A stretch of DNA of 64,000 bases. Origin: Hemibagrus wyckioides. Its lineage: Eukaryota > Chordata > Actinopteri > Siluriformes > Bagridae. The notes below the pieces were generated by a model that was not told the DNA's origin, made no database searches, and saw only the letters and a program-made list of their open reading frames with translations. Positions within the stretch are counted from its first letter, which is position 1, and every line of letters begins with the position of its first letter. Shown here piece by piece: positions 49,584 through 59,990 of the stretch. A program made the translations under genes and the position numbers. The stretch lies in assembly GCF_019097595.1 (NCBI RefSeq), contig NC_080715.1:23291573-23355572 (forward strand), in the 5' to 3' direction.

Positions 49584-50984
49584 CAGTGAGGGGAAAAAAA
49601 TATTTGATCCCCTGCTGATTTTGTACGTTTGCCCACTGACAAAGAAATGATCAGTCTGTAATTTTAATGGTAGGTTTATTTGAACAGTGAGAGACAGAAT
49701 AACAACAAGAAAAACGCATTTCAGAAAAGTTCTACATTGATTTGCAGTTTAATGAGTGAAATAAGTATTTGATCCCCTATCAATCAGAAAGATTTCTGGC
49801 TCCAAGGTGTCTTTTATACAGGTAATGAGCTGAGATTACAGTAGGAGCACTCTCGGGGAGTGCTCTTAATCTCAGCTTGTTAACTGTATGAAAGACACCT
49901 GTCCACAGAAGGAAGCAATCAATCAGATTCCAAACTCTCCATCATGGCCAAGACCAAAGAGCTGTCCATGGATGTCAGGGACAAGATTGTAGACCTACAC
50001 AAGGCTGGAATGAGCTACAAGACCATCGCCGAGCAGCTTGGTGACAAGGTGACAACAGTTGGTGCGATTATTCCCAAGTGGAAGAAACACAAAAGGACTG
50101 TCAATCTTCCTCGGTCTGGGGCTCCATACAAGATCTCACCTCATGCAGTTTCAATGATCATGAGAACGGCGAGGAATCAGCCCAGAATTACACTGGAGGA
50201 TTTTGTCAATGATCTCAAGGCAGCTGGGACCATAGTCACCAAGAAAACAATTGGTAACACACTACGCCGTGAAAGACTGAAATCCAGTAGCGCCTGCAAG
50301 GTCCCCCTGCTAAAGAAAGCACATGTACAGGCTCATCTTAAGTTTGCCAGTGAACATCTGAATGATTCAGAGGAGAACTGGGTGAAAGTGTTGTGGTCAA
50401 ATGAGACCAAAATCCAGCTCTTGGGCATCAACTCAACTCGCCGTGTTTTGAGGAGGAGGAATGCTGCCTATGACTCCAAGAAGATCATCCCCACCGTCAA
50501 ACATGGAGGTGGAAACATTATGCTTTGGGGGTGTTTTTCTGCTAAGGGGACAGGACAACCGCACCGCATCAAAGGGACGATGGACGGAGCCATGTACCGT
50601 CAAATCTTGAGTGAGAACCTCCTTCCCTCAGCCTGGGCATTGAAAATGGGTCGTGGATGCAAAGAGGAGTGGGCCCAAATTCCTTGAGATGTGAGCAAAC
50701 CTGGTGGCCAACTACAAGAAATGTCTGACGTCTGTGATTGCCAACAAGGGTTTGCCACCAAGTACTAAGTCATGTTTTGCAAAGGGGTCAGATACTTATT
50801 TCACTCAATAAAATGCAAATCAATGTATAACTTTTTTTAAATGTGTTTTCCTGGATTTTTTTGTTGTTATTCTGTCTCTCACTGTTCAGATAAACCTACC
50901 ATTAAAATTACAGACTGATCATTTCTTTGTCAGTGGGCAAACGTACAAAATCAGCAGGGGATCAAATAATTTTTTCTCTCACTG
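49584..50984 (+). mobile_element. Tc1-like transposon with long inverted repeats, internally deleted
   Basis: The ends (cagtgaggggaaaaaaatat ... / RC cagtgagagaaaaaattatt) are inverted and extend for roughly 120-200 bp, including gatcagtctgtaattttaat and gtaggtttat on both sides. TA flanks each end. The transposase inside has lost its C-terminal half. Confidence 0.92.
49944..50687 (+). pseudogene. Truncated Tc1 transposase
   Basis: The frame starts [20 protein letters not shown] and keeps the helix-turn-helix and the start of the catalytic core. The first catalytic Asp is Asn (LWSNETK). After [10 protein letters not shown] a deletion joins directly to CKEEWAQIP, removing the HDNDPKH and SPDLNPIE segments. 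The remaining 3' end (NYKKCLTSV-type text) is out of frame. It is inactive but its ends could be moved by a related enzyme. Confidence 0.9.
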
Positions 50985-50988
50985 TATA

Positions 50989-52530
50989 CAGTGGTGGGCA
51001 GTAACAAAGTAAATGTAATTCGTTACTTTAATTAAGTATCTTTTTCCTGTAAAAAGTATTCGTATAAGCATAAATATTTTTTCATTCCACTACATTTTGA
51101 AGTAACACTTATTCTTAACACGTAACACATAATCTTACTTTCTACTCCACTATATTATGCCACATCTCTTGTTAGTGGTTTTGAAAAAAAAGTTCAATTA
51201 CAGCACAGTATGCACACTATTTTTTCCTTTTTTGTTTCATTAAATGCATCAAAAACAAACAGTACAGGACAGTAAAATTGCAGTGTCACAGCCTGAAATA
51301 CTGTAGCCTATGATGAAAGAAAACCCGGACCCCATCCTGCTACCTGCCCACCCATGGCCCTTGGCATTACCTGCAGGATTTGTTACAAGAAAAGTCTTTC
51401 ATATTCAGATACCCACTCTGCCTGTCTCAGTAACGTACGCTTTTTTTTTTAAACAAGTCTTCAACATCATATTTGAATAAACATGTAGGAGAGCACCTTC
51501 TGTGATAATCATAACAGCAATTTTCTTTATTATAAAATCTAATGTTAGCTTGCAATGAAGCAATGAAGGATTTTAATGAATGAATCTGTCATTATCTTAA
51601 TTATGTCATGTATGGCTAGTTACGCTTTAGTTGGCTAAGTAGGCTAACATTACTAATGTCATACAGCAACCCAATAGCTCAACTTTTATTGTTGATATTT
51701 GACCAGTCACCAGGTAAATTTTCTTTTTCATTTTTTTTATGTAAAGCAGGATAAGATTACAGCACAAATGCTGTAATTGCCCATCTCACACTAAAGCATT
51801 AGTTAACTAAATACTGAAATATTGACTGTGCTGAATTTGAACTTTTTTTCTTCTGAATCTGTAGAGCAGCAAGTTTCTGTTAAAATGATCCTCGCTTGTC
51901 ATTTGTTTAAAACTGATTCCCAGGACACAGGAGTGTCCAGCACACATTAGTCAGACTGTCCCGCTGTAGTACTTAATATTTCTTAATATCTTCTGCCATG
52001 ATGTATGTGATTTAAAGTTTAAGCACTTTATGTAAAAAACAATTTACAAGCTACAGACCCTGTCTTTGTATAATGATCCTTCTTCTTGTGTAGTGCCCAT
52101 GCACAAATACCTGTGCCCTATAAACACTGACACAAACACACACACACACACTATCTTAAGTATATTGTTACTATCTTAAGTATACATAAATCTTAACAGG
52201 AGAACCTAATTGTACACAAATCCTGCTATTTTACAGCCCCACATTCCCCTTGCACACCCTTACTGCACCTTACTGATATTTTAACAAAAATAATGTTAAC
52301 TGACATCTATATCATATTAATTTCTAAGAACTTGTATTAACAAGTATGTGTGAGTAGAGTGACCTGATTATGATAAATGTACTTTTTTTTACTTAAGTAC
52401 ATTTGGTTACAAGTACTTTTGTATTTATCTCAAGTAAAAATTCAAACTGAGCTCTTTTACTGGAGTAACATTTCAACTAGAGTATCTCTACTTTCATTCA
52501 AGTACAGGAGATGTATACTTTGCCCACCAC
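50989..52530. mobile_element. Element with inverted ends (gtggtgggca...tgcccaccac)
   Basis: It begins cagtggtgggcagtaac and ends tactttgcccaccac. Both ends carry aagta/tactt-rich text, typical of a common fish DNA-transposon repeat of the hAT type. It starts four bases after the Tc1 element. No transposase is recognisable and no clear target duplication was found. Confidence 0.65.
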
Positions 52531-52706
52531 ATCTCCATTATTATTATTATACTACTAGGGGGAAACAAATGTTAACTGCATTTCCCTGGCAAATTCCTGA
52601 TAAAATTGTCTACAACTTTGGAAAAATGTTCAATGTTCTTTTCTCTCTTTCAGGTTGTTCAAATCTCCTTTTTTGCTGATGGTGTTGTGATCGTGGCACC
52701 CAAGTA

Positions 52707-52799
52707 ATGGATGGACATGTACACAGATTGTTGCTTTTCTTTGGTCTATTATCAGTATTAGGATTATTACTGACCATTAGCTACATCAAACGTCTGGAG
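52707..52799 (+). CDS. NXPE-like type II membrane protein, coding exon 1 (N-terminal anchor)
   Basis: An acceptor (tctctctttcag, AG at 52652-52653) opens an exon at 52654 with a short 5' UTR. The ATG at 52707 encodes MDGHVHRLLLFFGLLSVLGL followed by LLTISYIKRLE, a short basic N-terminus and one hydrophobic anchor, and ends at a GTGAGT donor in phase 0. An upstream noncoding exon is implied by the acceptor but was not found. The next exon joins in frame at 63831. The alternative ATG four bases on hits a stop quickly. Confidence 0.65.
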
Positions 52800-53109
52800 G
52801 TGAGTATAACTTATTCAGAACCAAAGATGTCCATACAAGCAGCAGCTGTGCTTTGTTCACAATGTATTTGATATCACTATAGTTTAATTTATTTTCTCTA
52901 ATAAGATGTAATAATGTCTAATAAGACTCCATTGAGTCTGACAATTTCTCATAGTAGCCTGAACATTTGTATTCTTATAAACTATATGGTAATAGTTAAG
53001 AGTTAATTGCACACAGTGAGAATTTAATAAAGAGATTGCATTCTCTTTTAGACTTTAGACATAACTATAGATGTACAGCTATATACAGAAAGAAATAAGT
53101 TTACAGATA

Positions 53110-53817
53110 CAGTGAAACCTTGACTTACGAGTGAATCAACTTACGAGTTTTCCGAGATACGAGCCGTCACTCGGTCGATTTTTTGCTTTAAGATACGAGC
53201 CGAGACCTGAGTTATGAGCGAGCGAGCTTACGCCACCCGCCACTAGGTAGCCCAGCGAGCATTCAGTTCACGTGGTTATCTCTCCAGGTCGTGCGTTGGC
53301 GCTGTGTAACGACACTTCCTCACTCGTTTTCCAAACATTTTGAAAGGGAGCAAGAAACAAACCTCCTTGGACAGGTTTTTATTGAAACGCCCTGCAAATG
53401 AAAGTGAGGAAAGTGTGGCGAAAAAGGCAAAAGTCAGTGAAGAAGATGTGAAGTGAAGTGAATTTTTTTTTTAAAAGTAGCAATTAAGTTTAGTGATAGT
53501 GTAGCATAGTGTGTAAGTTAAATTTAGCAATTTAAGTAAGTTAAATTTAGCAATTAATTGTAGCATTAAGTGTGTAGCGAGTAAGTTAAGTTAAGCGATA
53601 GAGCACGAAATGAAAAACTCCGCCACCCTCCTCCGCCAACTTCCTCCACCTCCGCTAGCATCTTCGTCTGATCTTCAACGTAAATACACTTAATAAAACC
53701 AGTTTCTTTCTTTACATTCTCTTTTATTATGTATTATTATTTTTTATACATTATTTGTTATTTATAAAGTAAGCTCGGTCACAGAACGAATTAAACTCGT
53801 AAGTCAAGGTATTACTG
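53110..53817 (+). mobile_element. Tigger/pogo-like DNA transposon relic
   Basis: The ends are inverted repeats (cagtgaaaccttgacttacg / RC cagtaataccttgacttacg) flanked by TA. Inside, a plus-strand frame near 53343-53456 reads KGSKKQTSLDRFLLKRPANE and ends after EEDVK, like the C-terminal tail of a pogo/Tigger transposase. The rest of the gene is gone. It lies in the intron of the NXPE-like gene. Confidence 0.75.
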
Positions 53818-54394
53818 TATTGCCTTACATCAGACGAGTAGGCAGCACATTTCACAAACCAGAAATATAGAAACAAATGCAAATCACAATTCAAAAGCGA
53901 GAAAACTAGTTCAAACACGGAATACAATGGCAGAGAAACAATGAAAGGCTTGGTAATGTAGTCAGAGCTTACAATACTGTATCATAATGCATGATAGTGA
54001 AGGAGAGGTCGTTTGAATGTCCATCAAACAGGAAGTAACCCAGAACAGGTGACAGGTATTACAGGGAGGGCTCCCTCTGGCAGGTTAGATGGGGAATGGC
54101 AGGTTGGATGAGCTACCAAGATCAAGAATCTGAGGCTATTATGGATTCAGCAGAAGTAAACTTCTGAATTTACTGAATTGTTTATAAATGGCAAATTTCA
54201 TGTGTAAATGCTCATATAAAAATTATAATATAATAAATCTGTTCATATCAGCTTGCTTTATGAGGCCCAACACTGTAATCAAATCACTCATTTAAACCTA
54301 TATTACAACAATTTTGTTTGTAATTAAATTAAAATGTCATCTTTAGAGACAATTAATTGCAATTAATTCTAACCTAGAATTGGTTATTATTCTA
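53818..54394. other. Intron spacer
   Basis: I see nothing assignable. The words gcaggttggatgagct and ggtgggttggagggggaat (54080-54440) suggest gypsy-derived sequence at the right side. Confidence 0.4.
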
Positions 54395-56509
54395 GCTAGG
54401 GCTCCTCCTGGTGGGTTGGAGGGGGAATGGCAGGTAGGCTCATTATAGAACCCCCCTCCTACGAACACCTCCTGGTGTTCTTCTGGGGTGGCCCCTAAGT
54501 CCCAGAGCAGGTCACTCTGGGTGTGCAAGGTGGTAGTCAGCAACATGCGATGGATTGAGGATGTCATGGGCATTGACCTAGGATCTTTCCTCTGCACTGT
54601 AACCATCCCAATCCACCAGATATTGGAGCTTCTCCCTCCTCCATCGAGAGTCAAGAATTTTGTGAACCAGGTAGACTGGTGATCATTTTCTTCAATTTCT
54701 AGTGGCAATGGGGGTGAAGTGTCAGTGTGCTTGGTGTGACTGGAGGTGTGAGCAAGCTTCAAGTCAAGTTCAATTCAATTTTATTTGCAGAGCTTTTAAC
54801 AATGAACATTGTCTCAAGGCAGCTTTACAGAACATAAGAAACAAAAAACAGTGCAAAAAGTCCTAGATGTTAGACAAAATCATCCCTAGTGAGCAAGCCT
54901 AAGGTGACTGTGGCAAGGAAAAACTCCCTTAGATGGTATGAGGAAGAAACCTTGAGAGGTACCAGACTCAAAAGGGAACCCATCCTCATTTGGGTGACAC
55001 CGGAGAGTGTGATGATAAATTATTCTAAACACCAGGGGGGTGTGATATGAACAATGTCTTTTCTGCAGTTATGTTCAGTGTACAGTGTGATGCAGATACA
55101 GCATATGTAGAATGTTAGTGTGTGTATTAATTAGGAAGTTGTTGTCATCCTTGAAGTCCACATAGGGTTGGCATCCTTGCTTTGATATACCCAAATCCTC
55201 ATGAAGCAGAATCCAGCTGGAGCTGGTCCATCTCTGGATGCCTCAGGATCCTCGCAGGGTTGGCCTCTGTCTACTGGAGCTGGCACAATCTCCAGATGCC
55301 TTGGGATGGGTAGAAAAAGGAACAGGTGGAAAGGAATTAGTGTAGCTGCTGTTCATGATATTAGCAGCACTAGATAATAATGAGCATTTAATCAGATGTA
55401 CTGGAGTACATTATGGGATGTATTATGTATATGCCAGGCTAAAGAGATATGACTTTAATCTACTTTTAAACTGGGAGACTGTGTCTGAGCCCCAAACACT
55501 GTCAGGAAGGCTATTCCAAAGTTTAGGGGCTAAATACGAAAACGTTCTATCCCCTTTAGTAGTCCGGAGTTTTGTGATCTTAAGGACCATGGTGGATTGT
55601 AACATATCAGAAGAAATATGGAAATATGATTTTCAAAGGACAAGTTGCTGTCTAATATTACTCCCAGGTCTTTCACTGTCGAGCTAGTAGTAATAGTACA
55701 TCCTTCTAAATGCAAGCTGAATTGTGAGAGCTTTGTGTACTGGTTTTTGGACCAATAAGTAATATCTCTGTCTTATCTGGATTTAGTAATAGAAAATTAT
55801 CGGTCATCCAGTCTTTATATCTTTGACACACTCAGTTAATCTAGACAATTTAGATATTTCATCTGGTTTTGATGAGATATATAACTGGGTATCATCAGCA
55901 TAACAGTGGAAACTAATCCTTAGTCTTCTAATGATGTTACCCAAGGGAAGCATGTACTGTATATTGAGACGAGCAGTGGTCCTAAAACTGACCCTTGTGG
56001 GACCCCGTATTTCACTGGCATTACACCGGAGAGTTCTCCATTTAGATCTACAAAATGGTATCGATCAGACAGGTAGGATCTAAACCATTTTAATGCCTGT
56101 ATACCTGTGTAATTTTGTAAGTGATCTACGAGAATATTATGATCTATAGTGTCTAATCTAATGCAGCACTAAGATCAAGTAAGACTAATATTGAGATGCA
56201 GCCCTGGTCCAAAGCTAAAAACAAGTCATTTGTGATTTTAACTAGCACAGTTTCTGTACTATGATGGGGTCTGAAACCTGACTGAAATTTTTTCCTGTAA
56301 GAAGGAGCATACTTAGGCCCTGTCCACACGAACATGGGTATTTTTAAAACCGCAGCTTTTTTTTGCGGTTAGGCCGTTCGTCCACATGCAAACACATCAG
56401 GTCACTGAAACCGAACATTTTTGAAAACTCCTGCCAGGGTGAAGTTTTTTAAAAACTCCGGTTGCATTGTTATCATGTAGACAGGGAAACCAGAGATTTT
56501 TGGCTTGTG

Positions 56510-59500
56510 AATTTCCAGAGAGACATTTGGGACTGCAATCACCTCTGCTTTTCCAGCCGGCCGAGTTCGTCAAGAGGAGGCAGCGTGTGTTTAATGGTGA
56601 ACAGCAGCTGGTGCAACAGTGCAAGCATTGTTCCTCTCACACGCTCCTGCACACCCAACCTGGAACTATTGACCATCAAATGTCGTCATTTTATCTTCCT
56701 AGGGAGTTTACATTGGTCATAGTCAGCACCGTTTATATTCCACCTCAAGTGGACACGGACACTGCTTTATGCGAGCTGCATGAAGCACTCACACAGCACC
56801 AGACACAACACTGGGATGCCAAACTTTTATCAGCACATCAGCTGCCCCACCAGGGGTGAAAGGACATTGGACCACTTCTACACTACAGTTAAAGATGGCT
56901 ACAAGGCACAATCTCGCCCACCGTTTGGGAAGTCTGACCACGCCGCCATCTTCCTCGTGACAAAATATAAACAAAGGCTCAAGCAGGAAGTTCCGGCTCA
57001 GAGGGAGGTCTCACGCTGGACGGACCAATCGGTGGCCGCTCTACAGGACGCACTGGATGACGCAGACTGGGACATGTTCCGGCGCAGCTCTGATGACATT
57101 AATGTGTTTACGGAAGCGGTTGTGGGATTCATCGGGAAACTAGCAGATGATACTGTGCAGAAAACCACCATCAGAACATTTCCCAATCAGAAGCCGTGGG
57201 TGGATAAGACCATCTACAACGCTCTGAGATCTCGCACTGCTGCCTACAACGTGGGACTTGCGTCGGGTGACATGACCTCATTCAAGGTTGCGTCATACAA
57301 TGTGCGGACGAGCTGAACACCTTCTACGCTCGCTTAGAGGCTGCAGCTAATGATGCTAAAGCTAATGCTACAGCTAATGCTAATGGCTGTAGACAGGAAG
57401 AGAATGCCAACACCAATGCGTTCATCATCTCTGAGCATGACGTGAGGAGAACCTTTAGGAGATTGAACACCAGGAAAGAAGCAGGACCAGATGGAATCTC
57501 ATGTCGAATCCTCAGAGCCTGCGCTGACCAGCTAGCACCCGTGTTCACAGACGTATTCAACCTCTCCTTAACTCAGTCAGCAATCCCCATGTGCTTCAAA
57601 GAGTCCATCATTGTTCCTGTCCCGAAGAAACCCCATCCTGCTTCCCTCAACGACTACCACCCTGTAGCCCTGACCTCAGTAGTGATGAAGTGCTTTGAAC
57701 GACTGGTCAGAGACTTCATCATCGCTTCACTACCAGATACACTGGATCCATTACAGTGCACCTACCACCCGAACCGCTCAACCGACGATGCCATTTCCCA
57801 CCTCCTTCACATCACTCACTCACCTGGACACTAGAAAGGGGAATTATGTTAGAATGCTGTTTGTTGACTACAGTTCAGCGTTTAACACTATTATCCCCTC
57901 CACACTCACCACCAAGCTGGAGCACCTGGGACTCAGGACTCAGCCCATCTCTTTGTCAGTGGATCTCCAATTTCCTAACTGGCAGACCACAGGCAGTAAG
58001 GATAGGCAGACATGCCTCAGCCTCACTCACCCTCAGCACTGGAGCCCCCCAGGGTTGTGTTCTGAACCCCCTGCTGTACTCTTTGTACACTTATGACTGC
58101 ATGGCCACTACCAACTCCACCAACATTATCAAGTTTGCTGACGACACCGTTGTGGTCGGATTGATCTCCGACAACAATGAGACAGCCTACCTGGAGGAGA
58201 TTAAGACTCTGGAGGACTGGTGCCAGAGGAACAACCTCCACCTTAACGTCAGCAAGACTAAGGAGATGATGGTGGACTTCAGCAGAAAGCAGGAGAGGAA
58301 CTACCAGACTCCTGTGATCAACAACAGCACAGTGGAGAGAGTGGACAGCTTCAGATACCTCGGTGTTCACATCACGCAAGATCTGTCATGGTCCTGTCAC
58401 ATCAACACCATGGTGAAGAAGGCCCGACAGCGTCTCTTCCACCTCAGACGCTTGAGAGACTTTAGACTGCCTGCTAAGGTGCTAAGGAACTTTTATTCCT
58501 GCACCATAGAGAGCATCCCGACGGGAAACATCACCACCTGGTTCGGGAACAGCACCATGCAGGACAGACGAGCTCTTCAGAGGGTGGTGCGATCAGCTGA
58601 GCGCATCATCCATACCAAGCTCCCTGACCTGCACCCGATCTACCACAAGCGGTGCTGGACCAAGGCCAGAAAGATTGTGAAGGACCTCAGCCATCCCAAC
58701 AATGGACTTTTCTCTCTGTTTAGGTCAGGAAAGCGCTTCCGCTCCCTGAAGGCCAACACTGAGAGACTGAGGAGAAGCTTCTTCCTGCAGGCTATATGGT
58801 CTCTCAATTAGAACCTCACATAGGACTCAACTGATTAGACCTACTATGCTCCTACATACGTGTTAGAACTCCAACCAACCACACCGGACATTTGCACATT
58901 ACAGGATGGTGGCACACAATAAACACACAAATGTACATCTGCAAATTTGCACATTTCAAGACTGTGCACATAATACAAACACACAAACATACATGTTGCA
59001 CAGTCTGCTCCCGTTTACATACAAAGATGACTTATGCACATCTGCACTTTAAAGATGGACAATACCACTGCTCTCATCACCTCAGTCCACTTCGTGACCA
59101 CCCTGTACTGCTGCTGTCTGCACCTTGGACACCTTGGACACTATTGCACACTACACATTTCACTTTATATAATTTTGCAAAATTTTGTACTGCTGCTGTT
59201 TGCACTTTGGACACTATTGCACAACACACTATTCACTTTATATAATTTTATATAATAACTTTCTATATACATATTCTATTTTATATACATATTCTATATA
59301 CATATATATATCATACCGTACTTTATTTATATTTATTAAATTTTATTTTATTCTATTTTTATTCTATTTTATTTTTTACATACTGTGACCTTGTTGTTTT
59401 ATATTTTATATTTCATATTTTTAGTATAATTCATTCTTATTTTATATTTCGTATTTTTTCGTATTTTATCCTTGTCTTGTTCTTTCCTTTTCCTTTTTCA

Positions 59501-59584
59501 AGGGTCATAACAGTCGTGTAAGCATTTCACTGCATATCATACTGTGTACGATTATGTATGTGACAAATAGAATTTGAATTTGAA
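56510..59584 (+). mobile_element. Plus-strand L2-type LINE
   Basis: An endonuclease C-terminal part (RTLDHFYTTVKDGY, FGKSDHAAIFLV, about 56868-56970) is followed by a reverse transcriptase (KEAGPDGISCRILRACADQL, GAPQGCVLNPLLYSLYTYDC, catalytic FADDTVVVGL, LGVHITQDLSWSCHI). The 3' tail has gtgtaagcatttcactgcat and ends in a tttgaatttgaa repeat, as L2-type elements do. The 5' end is truncated and the border is approximate. Confidence 0.88.
57442..58811 (+). pseudogene. L2-type LINE reverse transcriptase, frameshifted
   Basis: The domain spans two frames: 57442-57834 (FRRLNTRKEAGPDGIS to HLLHITHSPGH then stop) and 57930-58811 (CQWISNFLTGRPQAVRIG, GAPQGCVLNPLLY, FADDTVVVGL, SFRYLGVHITQDLSW, FYSCTIESIPTGNITTWFGN, ending QAIWSLN). 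The middle segment (MLFVDYSSAFNTIIPS) is in a third frame. The catalytic FADD is intact but the shifts make it inactive. The second frame is long and well kept, suggesting a fairly young insertion. Confidence 0.88.
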
Positions 59585-59990
59585 CAGGGTTGCCAGTTTG
59601 GACTGAAGACAACTACAGCTTAAAACCCTCCCATTTAAAAAAAAAAACGAGCCCAAAATGCATACCATTATAACTAATACAATTAAACAAACAGTTTTAA
59701 TAACTGTGATATTGGCTTAACACTAATAAAGTCTGACTGGACAGGACTCTCCTGAACCTTATTGGCTAAACTGAACCATATAATTAAAACATCAAAATTA
59801 TGTATTATACTTTATTTATTCATTTGAATAGAAAATTAATAAAATAACATGTTTATAGTCAAAAATAAAAACCTGCCAGTTGCATCAAAAACCAGCCCAG
59901 ATTTTATCAACTCGCCCAATGCACTTTTTCCCAGTGGGACGTGACCAAAAGAAGCCCAATTGGGAGTAAACCCACCCAATCTGGCAACTG
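59585..59990. mobile_element. Short hAT-like inverted-repeat element
   Basis: It starts cagggttgccagtttgg and ends ccaatctggcaactg, which are inverted. It lies directly behind the L2 tail and inside the TTA-flanked element. No target duplication was recognised. Confidence 0.6.

Noticed and set aside
57442..58811. Reverse transcriptase ORFs considered as a domesticated host gene
   Set aside because: Frameshifts within the catalytic domain and the L2-type 3' tail show an ordinary dead LINE.
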